From NCBI GenBank assembly GCA_963821025.1, contig CAWGCG010000003.1, positions 620,001-684,000 of the forward strand: DNA of 64,000 nt, in the 5' to 3' direction. Positions 6,772-15,530 of the stretch are shown in pieces. Position 1 is the stretch's first letter. Each line of letters begins with the position of its first letter. The stretch is from WHSW01 sp963821025. Lineage in GTDB: Bacteria > Actinomycetota > Thermoleophilia > Solirubrobacterales > 70-9. The notes under the pieces were generated by a model that saw nothing but the letters and a program-made list of their open reading frames with translations, did not search any database and was not told the DNA's origin. Position numbers and translations under genes: made by a program.

Positions 6772-9700
6772 CTACCTGACCCAGACCTGGTCCGCAAGCA
6801 CGCCTACTTCGGCCGCTTGCTCGAGGCGCTCCACCCGCTCCGAGACGAAGACGGTGGACTCGCGGTTGAACAGAGTGACGGCGGGAGCTGCGTCGGTGAG
6901 CCGGCGATCGACGCCCGCCCACAAGGCGTTCGCCGTCGCCGAGCCGGAGCCCTGCTGTGCGAGGGCGCGATCGGCCTCCGCATCGATGCTCCGGTCGCAG
7001 AAGCGGGATGCGTTGCTTTGCGGCGGACAGCTGAACAACGGCTGGCTGAAATTGGAGGGTGCGAGGTAGTCCACGTACCAGCCGTTGAAACCGATCTGCA
7101 TCTCGGTTTCCGATTCGTCAAACAGATCGTAATAGGGCCCCACCGGGAGCACACGCACCGAGCTCGGGAAGCCGAGCTGGCGCAACAGCGAGGCGAAGTA
7201 GCGCGCGATCGGCTCGTGCGCCGGCCACACCCAGACCGTGACTCTCGTCCCTTTCGCCTGAGACGCATCCACCAGGCGCTGCGCCAAGGCGACGTCCGGT
7301 GCGACCCAAGTTCCGGCCGGATTCGGGTCGAGCGTGTAGGGGCAGTAGGGACGAAATCCGGGGAAGCCCGCCGGCACGATCTGGCACGTCGGATGGGCGA
7401 GTAGGTTCCCACCCTCGAGCGCGACGATCCGGCGGCGGTCGATCGCGTAGTTGAGCGCCCGTCGCACCCGCGGGTCGTCGAACGGTGGCAGGCTCACGTT
7501 GAGGAACATGAAGTCGGTCTCCGGGAGCGGAGCCGAATAGAGCCTGGCGGCGTGCCGAATCGCAAGCTCGCGCACGCCGGCCGGTGAGAGCGGACCTCCG
7601 AAGGGGCCCGCGACGGTGACGACATCGGCATCGCCACGCTCGACGGCTGCGACCTGAGCGTTGATGTCGTCGCCGACGTCGATCGCGATCTCGTCGGGGA
7701 ACCCGTCCGGTCGGGCGTCCTGCGACCAAACCTCGAAGTACGGATTGCGGACGAGGCGACCACCGCGTTCTGGGTCGAAGCTCTCGATCCGATACGGCCC
7801 GGTGCCAGGAAGCGGCTGCCCGCGTGCGTAATGCCTTGGGCTGTCCGCCGGCACGACACTGGCGACGCTGAGCGTTAGCTTGTGCAGGAACTCCGGGTCC
7901 GGGGCAGTCAGGTGGACGGTGATCGTCCCGGCGGCACCGTCGGTCTCGATGCCCTTGGAGAGGTCGCAGGTCCGAGGTTCGACACCGCAAGCGCGAGCTC
8001 CGGGTATGCGGTCGAAGTAGGGCGGGAGGGGCTGTTCGTTGGCGCGGAGCAGGCGTTCGAGCGAGCTGCGGAAGTCCTCGGGTCGAACCGGTGCGCCGTT
8101 CGAGTAGCGGATCCCCGGCCGGAGCTCGAACACGTAAGTCTTCCCGTCCGGACTGGGCTGCGGGACGTCGGCTGCGAGGTTGCCCACCAACGTCGCGGAC
8201 GCAGCGCCGGGTTCCCGTCGGTAGGCGATCAGGCCGTCGTAGGCGAGCGAGGTGAGCTGCCAACCCTGGACGTAGTCGTAGGCGATCGGGTCGGCGCAGA
8301 CGCAGTCGGTCGGGTCGGGGGTCGGCCATCTGAGACGCAAGGTGCCCCCGCGATGGCTTTCCGGCGCGGCGAGCACGGTGGCCCAGACCGTTCCGTCAGC
8401 GATCGCGAGGGCGCTCGGGCTGGCGCCGACATCGATCGTCTCGGTGACCTCGGCGCTCGCGGGGTCGATCCGGGAGATCGTCCCGGCACCGGTGTTGGCG
8501 ACCCAGACCGCGTCCTCGCCGGTGGTCACGGCGGTCGGCGACCGTCCGACCGGCACCGTCTGCGTCACCGCCTCGGTCTCGGGGTCGATTCGCGAGACCG
8601 TTCCGTCGTCGCGGTTCGCAACCCAAAGCGCTCCCTCGCCGAACGCCAGGCCGGCGGGCCCGTTGCCCACGTTGATTGGGTCGAGGTCACCCGAGCGCGG
8701 GTCGATCCGGACGACCGTTCCCGCCGTCTCGTTGGCGACCCAGACCGACCCGGAGCCGGCGACGATCGCGGTCGGGTTGGCGCCGACGGCGATTCTCTTC
8801 GTGACTCGAGCTTTCGAGAGGTCGAACCGAGCCACGACCCCGTCTACGGAGGCGGCGACCCACACGGCCCCGAATCCGACGGCGACACCGCTGGGCCCGT
8901 TGCCGACCTCGATCTCGCGCTCGGAGCTATTCGTCTCGGGGTTGATCTGGACCACGTCCCTGTCGTCGGCGCTGGTGACCCACAGCGACCCGGCACCGAG
9001 GCCGAGTCCGACCGGCGCGCCGCCGAAGTCGAGCGGGGTGACCTGGCGGGTCTCGACGTCGATCCGCGAGACGGTCCCGTCGAGCGAGTTCGCGACCCAC
9101 ACTGTCTCCGGATCAGCGACCGCGGCGGTCGGGCCGCGACCGACCGGCAGCTGGGCGGTGACGCTGCCGTCGCCGGGATCGACCAAGCCGACGGAGTTCT
9201 CGGCGATTGCCGTGCTCTCCTCACCGCCCGCGACCAGGACGATCGCGAGCATGGCGAGCCCGAGGCCGAGCACGATCGCGGCGACTGCGTACGCCGGCCG
9301 GCGTAGAGGCCGGCGTCCGGCGGGCGTCGGGGCCGGGTGCGGATCGGGCGGCCCCGGCGGGCGCCCGGCGGGTTTGGCGGGCTCGCGGGCGGTTGCGGGC
9401 GCGGCGATCGCCGGGTCCTGGCGCAGGATCGCCTCGTGAAGTGCCCGCAGCTCCGCGCCGGGCTCGGTGCCGATCTCCTCGACCAGGGTTCGCCGTGCGT
9501 CGCGGTAGGCCTCGAGCGCCTCGGCCTGGCGGCCGCAGCGATAGAGGGCGAGCATCTGCAGCCACCGCAGGCGCTCGCGCAGCGGGTGCTCGGCAACCAA
9601 CGGATCGAGCTCGGCGACGACCTCGGCGTGGTGACCCAGCGCCAGGTCCGCCCCGATTCGCTCCTCAACCGCCTCGACCCGGAGCTCGTCCAGCCGTGCC

Positions 9701-10161
9701 GCCTCGGTTTGAACGAAGGGTTCGTTCACCAGGTCGGCGAGCGCCGGCCCGCGCCACAACGACAAGGCCTCGCGCAGTACCTCGGCCGCGCGCTGCGGCC
9801 GATCGTCGGCGAGCGCTCGGCGGCCGTCGGCGAGCAGGCCCTCGAACCGATCGAGGTCGAGGCTTCCATGCTCGACCCGAAGCTCATAGCCGCCGGCGGT
9901 CGTCACCAGAATCGATGGGGCGTCGGCGTCGCCGTCGACCTCCAGCACCTTGCGCAGCCGCGAGACCCGCACCCTGACGCTCTGGACCGCGCCCGGGGGA
10001 GGCTGGGCTCCCCAGAGCTCGTCGATCAAGCGGTCGAGCGAGACCGTCTGGTTGGCACGCAGCAGGAGCACGGCCAGCGCGGCTCGTTGCTTGGCTCCGC
10101 CGAGCCCAACCGGTTTGCCGTCCCGGGCCACCTCGAGCGGCCCGAGGATGCGGAAATCCAT
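6772..10161 (-). CDS. Membrane-bound BTAD regulator fused to a beta-propeller and a family-5 solute-binding domain
   Basis: A 1129-residue chimera. Residues 1-95 are an OmpR/SARP-type winged helix (start MDFRILGPLEV), and about 100-245 a bacterial transcriptional activator domain of helical repeats. A Pro-rich linker leads to one membrane helix at about 290-312. Seven YVTN-like repeats with WVAN/WVTS cores (about 320-605) predict a seven-blade propeller. From about 615 on it is an SBP_bac_5 oligopeptide-binding protein (SLAYDGLIAYRR, FLNVSLPPFDDPRVRRALNYAIDRRRI). The layout suggests outside ligand sensing with DNA binding inside. The start at 10161 is preceded by AAGGG, and an ATG 33 bases further up is less likely. 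Ligand and targets are unknown. Confidence 0.8.
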   Translation of the reverse strand: MDFRILGPLEVARDGKPVGLGGAKQRAALAVLLLRANQTVSLDRLIDELWGAQPPPGAVQSVRVRVSRLRKVLEVDGDADAPSILVTTAGGYELRVEHGSLDLDRFEGLLADGRRALADDRPQRAAEVLREALSLWRGPALADLVNEPFVQTEAARLDELRVEAVEERIGADLALGHHAEVVAELDPLVAEHPLRERLRWLQMLALYRCGRQAEALEAYRDARRTLVEEIGTEPGAELRALHEAILRQDPAIAAPATAREPAKPAGRPPGPPDPHPAPTPAGRRPLRRPAYAVAAIVLGLGLAMLAIVLVAGGEESTAIAENSVGLVDPGDGSVTAQLPVGRGPTAAVADPETVWVANSLDGTVSRIDVETRQVTPLDFGGAPVGLGLGAGSLWVTSADDRDVVQINPETNSSEREIEVGNGPSGVAVGFGAVWVAASVDGVVARFDLSKARVTKRIAVGANPTAIVAGSGSVWVANETAGTVVRIDPRSGDLDPINVGNGPAGLAFGEGALWVANRDDGTVSRIDPETEAVTQTVPVGRSPTAVTTGEDAVWVANTGAGTISRIDPASAEVTETIDVGASPSALAIADGTVWATVLAAPESHRGGTLRLRWPTPDPTDCVCADPIAYDYVQGWQLTSLAYDGLIAYRREPGAASATLVGNLAADVPQPSPDGKTYVFELRPGIRYSNGAPVRPEDFRSSLERLLRANEQPLPPYFDRIPGARACGVEPRTCDLSKGIETDGAAGTITVHLTAPDPEFLHKLTLSVASVVPADSPRHYARGQPLPGTGPYRIESFDPERGGRLVRNPYFEVWSQDARPDGFPDEIAIDVGDDINAQVAAVERGDADVVTVAGPFGGPLSPAGVRELAIRHAARLYSAPLPETDFMFLNVSLPPFDDPRVRRALNYAIDRRRIVALEGGNLLAHPTCQIVPAGFPGFRPYCPYTLDPNPAGTWVAPDVALAQRLVDASQAKGTRVTVWVWPAHEPIARYFASLLRQLGFPSSVRVLPVGPYYDLFDESETEMQIGFNGWYVDYLAPSNFSQPLFSCPPQSNASRFCDRSIDAEADRALAQQGSGSATANALWAGVDRRLTDAAPAVTLFNRESTVFVSERVERLEQAAEVGVLADQVWVR

Positions 10162-10224
10162 GTCCGACCCTTCGTTCGGTCTCGACCGTACCACTCGAAA
10201 CCTCGCTCACAGAGCGGGTTCCGT

Positions 10225-10243
10225 GCGCTGTTAGGCGCTGTTA
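10225..10243. promoter_or_regulatory. Direct repeat with 10-bp period, candidate operator
   Basis: GCGCTGTTA occurs at 10225-10233 and again at 10235-10243, one helical turn apart, between the divergent BTAD regulator and the small membrane-protein gene. SARP/BTAD proteins are known to bind short direct repeats about one turn apart, so autoregulation by the neighbour is plausible. This is inference from spacing and position. Confidence 0.4.
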
Positions 10244-10256
10244 TCGCCCTGCAAAC

Positions 10257-10298
10257 AGACGGTTAGCCGGGTTGCGGATGCTGATCGCGCAACCGTCT
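10257..10298. promoter_or_regulatory. Inverted repeat upstream of the small membrane-protein gene
   Basis: AGACGGTT (10257-10264) and AACCGTCT (10291-10298) are exact inverted copies separated by 26 bases, just before the Shine-Dalgarno AGGAGG at about 10302. It could be a leader hairpin or a protein site. Confidence 0.3.
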
Positions 10299-10312
10299 AC
10301 CAGGAGGAAGTC

Positions 10313-10567
10313 ATGAGCACCAGCATCAGCGAAGCAAAGACCGCCCCGGTGCGCCGGCTCGATCGTGGCGCGCGGATGACGGTCGGCGGCCTGGCGGCCT
10401 GCGCCGCGATTGCCGCCGGCGTCGTTCTCTTCGCACAGAACAGCGACGACAGCATCGCCGTGCCGGCCCCGCGGCCACAGGTGGAGATCGGGTCAGCCCC
10501 TCAGATCGAGCTGCACCCGAACATCAACCAGCGCGACGCCGCGGAGCGGTACCACCACCGCCGTTAG
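10313..10567 (+). CDS. Small single-pass membrane or secreted protein, unknown function
   Basis: An 84-residue protein with an Arg-containing N-terminus, one hydrophobic stretch (about residues 24-42) and a polar tail with Pro and many His/Arg near the end (ends YHHRR). A strong Shine-Dalgarno AGGAGG is 7 nt before the ATG. It is divergent from the BTAD-solute-binding regulator and shares its control region, so it may be that regulator's target. The stop overlaps the stop of the convergent endonuclease gene. I recognise no family. Confidence 0.7.
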   Translation: MSTSISEAKTAPVRRLDRGARMTVGGLAACAAIAAGVVLFAQNSDDSIAVPAPRPQVEIGSAPQIELHPNINQRDAAERYHHRR

Positions 10568-11355
10568 CCGGCAAGGGTCTCGCGGACGAACGCGAGATCG
10601 GCGCGCAAGCCGTCCCGCGGACCGGGCGTCTCGATCACGATCGGGGCGCCCGCCGCGGCGCCGGCCCGGATCATCCCCCGCAGCGCCTCCGTATCGACCT
10701 TCCCCTGGCCCAGCGGCGCGTGGCGGTCGGCGCCCGAGCCGGCGGCGTCACGGGAGTCGTTTGCGTGCAGCAGGTCGAGCCGGCCGGTGATCGCGAGCGC
10801 GCGCTCGACCGCGTCGCCGAGGTTCTCGCCGGCGGCGTGCGCGTGACAGGTGTCGAAGCAGAAGCCAAGCGGTACCGGCCCGCCGTAGCCGCCAAGCGCC
10901 TCCCACAGGGCCGCGAGCGCGTCGAAGCGGCGGGCGACCGCGTTCTCACCGCCGGCGGTGTTCTCGATCAGGACCGGGGTCTCTGACTCGAGCAGCTCGA
11001 GCGAGCGCAGCCAACGGCCGGGGCCCTCAGCGATGTCGTCCTCGGCGTGTCCGCCGTGAACGATCACCGCCGCGGCGCCGACCTCGGTCGCCGCGTCGCA
11101 GGTCTGCTGGAGGATCTTGCGCGATCCGTAGCGGACGTTCGGCTTTGGCGAGCAGACGTTGATCAGGTAGGGGGCGTGGACGTAGACGTCGATCGCGCTC
11201 GCCCGCAGCGCCTCGGCCTCGGGGTGGGGAGGGGGCTTGCGGTAGGAGCCGGGGTCGGAGAGGAAGATCTGCACGCAGTCGGCGCCGAGCTCGGTCGCGG
11301 CCGCGAGCGGATCCTCGCGCGAGACATGGACTCCGATCGGCGGCAGCGCGGGCAC
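10564..11355 (-). CDS. nfo: Deoxyribonuclease IV (AP endonuclease, Nfo/EndoIV family)
   Basis: A 263-residue TIM-barrel endonuclease that cuts abasic sites in base-excision repair. The metal-ligand blocks are present in order: APYLINVCSP, VIVHGGH, IENTAGG, FCFDTCHAHAAG, LHANDS, DRHAPLGQG and IVIETPG. These supply the His/Glu/Asp residues of the tri-zinc site. The length is slightly shorter than E. coli Nfo. It ends tail-to-tail with the small membrane-protein gene and starts about 70 bases from dxr. Confidence 0.92.
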   Translation of the reverse strand: MPALPPIGVHVSREDPLAAATELGADCVQIFLSDPGSYRKPPPHPEAEALRASAIDVYVHAPYLINVCSPKPNVRYGSRKILQQTCDAATEVGAAAVIVHGGHAEDDIAEGPGRWLRSLELLESETPVLIENTAGGENAVARRFDALAALWEALGGYGGPVPLGFCFDTCHAHAAGENLGDAVERALAITGRLDLLHANDSRDAAGSGADRHAPLGQGKVDTEALRGMIRAGAAAGAPIVIETPGPRDGLRADLAFVRETLAG

Positions 11356-11411
11356 CCGGCGAGCATACGGGCCGAGCCGAGCTCTCTTTACCCCCGGCTC
11401 AACGCCGTCGC

Positions 11412-11417
11412 TACCCT
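11412..11417 (+). promoter_or_regulatory. Candidate -10 hexamer of dxr
   Basis: TACCCT lies 7 nt before the GTG start of dxr. A weak -35-like TTTACC is at 11387-11392 (19-bp gap). There is no Shine-Dalgarno in the 7-nt gap, so a near-leaderless message is likely. Confidence 0.35.
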
Positions 11418-11424
11418 GCCTCGA

Positions 11425-12579
11425 GTGCCCAAGCGGGTTCTGATACTGGGCTCGACCGGTTCGATCGGCGAGCAGGCGCTCGACGTGATCGCGGGCTCGG
11501 GCGAGCTCGAGGTGGCCGGGCTATCCGCCGCTCACAACCACGAGCGGCTGGTCGCGCAGGCGCGGGCGGTCGGCGTACGCGCGGTCGCGCTTTCCGACGG
11601 CGACGCGGCTCGCAAGGCAGCCGCCGAGCTCAGCGGCACCCGGGTGCTCTCCGGAGATGAGGGCGTCCGCGAGTTGATCGCGGCAACCGAGCCGGATCTG
11701 GTGCTCAACGCGATCGTCGGCACCGCCGGGCTCGGGCCGACGATCGCCGCGCTGTCGGCCGGCATCGACGTGGCGCTCGCCAACAAGGAGAGCCTCGTCG
11801 TCGGAGGCGAGCTGGTGACCGCGCTGGCCGAGGCGGCGGAGGCGCGGATCATCCCGGTCGACTCCGAGCATTCGGCGATCTTCCAGCTCCTTCGTGGGGA
11901 GGGGCCGGGCACGGTCGAGCGCCTGATCCTGACCGCCTCCGGCGGGCCGTTTCGGGGTCGCAGCGACCTCGCAGGCGTCACCGCGGCCGAGGCGCTCGCG
12001 CACCCGACCTGGGAGATGGGTGGGCGGATCACGATCGACTCGGCGACGCTGATCAACAAGGGGCTCGAGGTGATCGAGGCCCACCACCTGTTCGGCGTCG
12101 GCTACGGGCGCATCGACGTCCTCGTGCATCCCCAATCGATCGTCCACTCGCTGATCGAGCTCAACGACGGCGCCCAGCTCGCCCACCTGGGGCTGCCCGA
12201 CATGCGGGTCCCGATCTCCTACGCGCTGCACTTTCCCGAGCGCGCCGACGTCACCGTCCCCACCCTGGACCTCGCCTCGGTCGGAGAGCTCGGCTTCGAG
12301 CGCCCCGATCTGGACAGCTTCCCGTGCCTGCGCCTGGCTCGCGAGGCCGGCGCCACCGGAGGCACGGCGCCGTGCGTGCTCAACGCTGCCGACGAGGTTG
12401 CGGTCGCGGCATTCCTCGAGGGCCGGATCGAGTTCACCGCGATCGCCGAGGTGATCGCCGCAGCGCTGGAGGAGGTCGAGTCGCAGCCGCTGGCCCACTT
12501 CGAGCAGCTTTTCGCCACCGACCGCCGCGCGCGTGAGGCCGCGGCGGCGCTGGTCGCGTCGGCGGGCGCGCGCGCATGA
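11425..12579 (+). CDS. dxr: 1-deoxy-D-xylulose 5-phosphate reductoisomerase
   Basis: A 384-residue enzyme that makes 2-C-methylerythritol 4-phosphate in the MEP isoprenoid pathway. The NADPH site LILGSTGSIGEQAL is at the N-terminus. ALANKESLVVGGELV, PVDSEHSAIFQ, LTASGGPFRGR, HPTWEMGGRITIDSATLINKG and VHPQSIVHSL cover the active site, with acidic metal ligands in DSEHS. I chose GTG 11425 because it gives the canonical N-terminus. The longer frame upstream is antisense to the endonuclease gene. It overlaps rseP by 4 bp (ATGA). Confidence 0.96.
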   Translation: MPKRVLILGSTGSIGEQALDVIAGSGELEVAGLSAAHNHERLVAQARAVGVRAVALSDGDAARKAAAELSGTRVLSGDEGVRELIAATEPDLVLNAIVGTAGLGPTIAALSAGIDVALANKESLVVGGELVTALAEAAEARIIPVDSEHSAIFQLLRGEGPGTVERLILTASGGPFRGRSDLAGVTAAEALAHPTWEMGGRITIDSATLINKGLEVIEAHHLFGVGYGRIDVLVHPQSIVHSLIELNDGAQLAHLGLPDMRVPISYALHFPERADVTVPTLDLASVGELGFERPDLDSFPCLRLAREAGATGGTAPCVLNAADEVAVAAFLEGRIEFTAIAEVIAAALEEVESQPLAHFEQLFATDRRAREAAAALVASAGARA

Positions 12580-13643
12580 GCTGGCTGCTCGCCTTCCTCG
12601 GCTTCGCCGTGCTGATCATCCTGCACGAGTTCGGCCACTTCACCGCGGCGAAGGCGGTCGGGATGCGGGTGGAGCGCTTCTTCCTCTTCTTCCCGCCGAA
12701 GATCTGGAGCGTCAAGCGCGGTGAGACCGAGTACGGGGTCGGCGCGATCCCGCTCGGGGGCTTCGTGAAGATCACCGGGATGAACCCCGAGGAGGAGCTC
12801 GATCCCGAGATCGCCCCACGTGCTTACTACCAGCAGCCCGTGTGGAAGCGGATCGTGGTGATCGCGGCGGGGCCGGCGGTCAACCTGGTGATCGCCTTCG
12901 TCATCCTCTTCTTCTTGGCCTTCGACGTCGCCGAGCCGACCAACACGGTCGACACGGTCGAGCCTGGAACGCCGGCCGCGAAGGTGCTCAAACCCGGTGA
13001 CGAGCTGCTCGCGGTCGACGGCGAGCGCGGCGAGCTCGAGGCGCTCCGCGATCGGATCGCCAGCCACGAATGTGCCGGCGAGCAGACCGACGGCTGCGTC
13101 GCCGAATCTCCGGCCGAGCTGCTCGTCGATCGTGACGGGCGCCAGATTACGGTTCGCGCCCGGCCCGAGTACGACGCCGCGGCGCAGCGGCCTCTGCTCG
13201 GCTTCGCCTACGGGACCAGCGCGCTCGACCCGGGCATCGGCGGCGCCGCCCAGTGGTCGGCCGACCGAATGTGGGAGGTGACCTCGCAGACGGTCTCGAT
13301 CATCGGCCGGATCTTCGATGCCGAGCAGCGTGAGCAGATCTCCGGCGTCGTCGGCAGCTACGAGGTCACCCGCCAGTCGATCGAGTTCGACGCTCGCCAG
13401 GCGCTCTTCGTGCTGGCGCTGATCAGCCTCTCGCTGGCGGTGATCAACCTGTTCCCGTTCCTGCCGCTCGACGGCGGCCACATCTTCTGGAGCCTGGTCG
13501 AGAAGGTCCGCGGGAGGCCGGTCTCGTTCCGGGTGATGGAGCGGGCCTCGGTGGTCGGGTTCGCGCTCGTGCTGATGCTTTTCGTGATCGGCCTCTCCAA
13601 CGACATCGGCCGGCTCTCGGGCGAGGGCTTCGACGTTCGCTGA
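12576..13643 (+). CDS. rseP: Site-2 (RIP) membrane metalloprotease, RseP family
   Basis: A 355-residue intramembrane zinc protease. HEFGH in the first membrane helix (about residues 19-23) provides the zinc ligands and catalytic Glu. A PDZ-like segment lies about 110-215 (EPGTPAAKVLKPGDELLAVDG), and NLFPFLPLDGGH supplies the third ligand Asp in a late helix. dxr-rseP-ispG is a common actinobacterial order, but here ispG is about 9 kb away. Likely substrates are anti-sigma factors or signal-peptide remnants (family knowledge). Confidence 0.93.
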   Translation: MSWLLAFLGFAVLIILHEFGHFTAAKAVGMRVERFFLFFPPKIWSVKRGETEYGVGAIPLGGFVKITGMNPEEELDPEIAPRAYYQQPVWKRIVVIAAGPAVNLVIAFVILFFLAFDVAEPTNTVDTVEPGTPAAKVLKPGDELLAVDGERGELEALRDRIASHECAGEQTDGCVAESPAELLVDRDGRQITVRARPEYDAAAQRPLLGFAYGTSALDPGIGGAAQWSADRMWEVTSQTVSIIGRIFDAEQREQISGVVGSYEVTRQSIEFDARQALFVLALISLSLAVINLFPFLPLDGGHIFWSLVEKVRGRPVSFRVMERASVVGFALVLMLFVIGLSNDIGRLSGEGFDVR

Positions 13644-13811
13644 AAACCCCGCTCAACCCGATAGTTTGGCAATCGCAGAGATTTGTCGGTGTCCTCGCGG
13701 AGGGCGCAGTCCCTCTAGTCGTGCGGGTTCGCGGGGTGTCCTGCAGTTCCCGTGGGGAGGCCGATTCGGCCGCCTGACAAGGGTTCTGACAATAAGGGAG
13801 GGGCTCGGCTG
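13644..13811. other. Intergenic region with a palindrome (start of the presumed island)
   Basis: No gene or tRNA is seen. It holds the 13-bp palindrome GGCCGATTCGGCC at 13759-13771 and two copies of CTGACAA about 12 bases apart just before the next gene. The palindrome may be an operator for the short HTH protein that follows. Confidence 0.35.
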
Positions 13812-14141
13812 ATGGCCTACTCCTCCTTGAACTCGATCACCGGGCCGACGAAGCCGCACAAGACGCGCAAGGTCAAGCGCACCAACGCCCATCGCTACTA
13901 CAAGGCGGCGAAGCGTAAGAACGCGGACGCTCAGACCTTGTACGAGACCGCCGTTATCCAGCTCAAGCCCAAGCAAGTGGCACGCCTAGCCGCCTCGTTG
14001 CGGGAGTGCCACGGCTTCAAGCTCAGCAAGGCCCAGCGCGAAAGCCTGGTCGGCAGGCTCCTGAACGCCGGGATGTCCGGGTCCAAAATCGCCAAGATTC
14101 TTGACCTAGACCGAAAGACGGTTTCAACTCGCACCTGTTAG
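13812..14141 (+). CDS. Short basic helix-turn-helix protein
   Basis: A 109-residue, Lys/Arg-rich protein. The C-terminal 40 residues look like a resolvase/transposase-type HTH: SKAQRESLVGRLLNAG, then SGSKIAKILDLDRKTVSTR. The protein ends right after the recognition helix, so it may be a truncated recombinase-like or regulatory protein. ATG 13812 follows the purine-rich AAGGGAGGGG. A longer in-frame start at 13752 lies inside the palindrome region. It is the first gene after rseP and carries AAG/AAT codons unlike its neighbours. Function unknown. Confidence 0.55.
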   Translation: MAYSSLNSITGPTKPHKTRKVKRTNAHRYYKAAKRKNADAQTLYETAVIQLKPKQVARLAASLRECHGFKLSKAQRESLVGRLLNAGMSGSKIAKILDLDRKTVSTRTC

Positions 14142-14237
14142 AGCAGCGGCTGGAACAAGTGATGGTTCGTGCGGTCGACGACCGTCACCTCCACCGGAAC
14201 GATGGAACCCGGCCTGCGGCCACTCCGGCGAGCGAGT

Positions 14238-15062
14238 TCAGGCCGCTCGGACCCTCTGCCCGAGTTCCAGGCGCGCCACCACTCCCGTTCCGAGCAGTAT
14301 CCCGAAAGCCACGATGTAGCAGGTGACCAGCACGCCCGCGAGGACCAGGAACAGCCTTACCGGGGCGTTGCTGGCAACCCAGTGGGTGTAATAGCCGGCG
14401 AGGGTTGGCGTGACCATCAGGATCACCCCGCTGACTCCACCTCCCGCGAGCGCGGCACGCCAGCTGACCCTTTCGCCCCCCAGCACGCGAAACACGCTGG
14501 CGCAGATCAGCACGATCACGGTAAGCAGGAGGAGCGGCAAGGCGATCCGCAGCAGCGCGGCGTTCACGTGAAGGCGTTCGACCAACCCGGTCCCGGCAGT
14601 CGCCAGCACCACCATCACGACCACCAGCACGGCCACGGCGAAGGCCACGGCCAGGTTCCGCAGCTTGCCCACCAGGAGGCTCGGGCCCTTGATCGAGAGC
14701 ATTCGGCTGAGACAGCGATCGATAACTCCCACGGACCCCGAGCTCGTCCACACCATCCCCACGATGGCGCCGGCGATCAGAAACGGTGAGTCTCTCTCTG
14801 TCCTCAGCACCAGTGCGACGATCTGGTCATGCACGTCCTCTGGGAGGACGTCGGACACACGCGCCGCCAGCGCCTGAGCCTCTGCATAGTCGCCGAGCAC
14901 GACGGCAGCCAGCGCGGTAAGGCCCAGCGCGAGCGGCACCAGGGATGCGAGCAGGTACCAGGCGAGCGCCGGGATGTCCGCGGCGATGCCAGACTCCCAA
15001 TACAGCCCGACCAGCTCTCGCAACGCCCGGCGCACCGGAGAGCGCGGCGAGTCTTGATCCAA
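14238..15062 (-). CDS. YihY/BrkB-family inner-membrane protein
   Basis: A 274-residue protein with six predicted membrane helices. It matches the YihY (UPF0761, formerly RNase BN) pattern: a short cytosolic N-terminus, ALAWYLLASLVPLALGL in the first helix, FLIAGAIVGMVWTSSGSVGVIDRCLSR, and late helices with GYYTHWVASNAP. The family probably transports a small molecule, but its function is unsettled. It stands alone on the minus strand at the left of the island. Confidence 0.75.
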   Translation of the reverse strand: MDQDSPRSPVRRALRELVGLYWESGIAADIPALAWYLLASLVPLALGLTALAAVVLGDYAEAQALAARVSDVLPEDVHDQIVALVLRTERDSPFLIAGAIVGMVWTSSGSVGVIDRCLSRMLSIKGPSLLVGKLRNLAVAFAVAVLVVVMVVLATAGTGLVERLHVNAALLRIALPLLLLTVIVLICASVFRVLGGERVSWRAALAGGGVSGVILMVTPTLAGYYTHWVASNAPVRLFLVLAGVLVTCYIVAFGILLGTGVVARLELGQRVRAA

Positions 15063-15530
15063 TCCGGTGCGACGGTATCACCAGCGTCGAGATCGCGCCT
15101 CACGCCTCAGACTTACAACCGGAATAGGTATTTCGGCTTTCCCTTTCACACGTGCCGGCCTACTGCATCTCACGCATACGCTCTACCTACCTACCTTGGC
15201 TCTATCACTTGGCATAGAACACGCAAGAGAGAGCAAGGCACAGCGAGAGCAAGGCAAGCGAGCTGCGAAGTCGGATGCAGGCGACGGCAGACAGCTCGCC
15301 AGGGGGAGAGGAGGGGGTGGCGGCCCCAGGCGGTAGATATCTACTATCCGTCTCACTCATGCAATTTTCTCTAACAAAGGGCCTTTCTGATTTTGAACCT
15401 ACAAAGTGGCCCTTTTATGCTAAACAGCTGTCAGAGGACCTGTACCGCCTAGATGACTGTGGATTAGGGGCGAGGGCTCGAAAGGCGTTAGACGGGCCGG
15501 TCCGGGCTCAGAGCACCGCACTGGAACCTA
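15063..15530. other. Low-GC non-coding stretch with palindromes
   Basis: I see no convincing gene. GC falls well below the neighbours (24 of 60 bases at 15361-15420). It contains the perfect 12-bp palindrome GTAGATATCTAC (15333-15344) and a wide inverted repeat at 15376-15416. Short open frames here lack coding character. Confidence 0.5.
15376..15416 (-). terminator. Inverted repeat, possible terminator of the zinc-binding ORF
   Basis: AAAGGGCC (15376-15383) pairs with GGCCCTTT (15408-15415), with a 24-nt spacer. Read on the minus strand the stem is preceded by A-rich sequence and runs into TTTGTT, just downstream of the ORF that ends at 15531. The long loop makes it a weak call. Confidence 0.35.

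Noticed and set aside
7882..9306. A 474-codon plus-strand open frame opposite the BTAD regulator
   Set aside because: Its Asp/Gly/Arg repeats are the mirror image of the propeller repeats of the true gene.
13650..13800. A tRNA or att site at the left edge of the island
   Set aside because: The GGTTCG-like stretch near 13725 cannot be folded into a cloverleaf, and no matching repeat was found on the right side.
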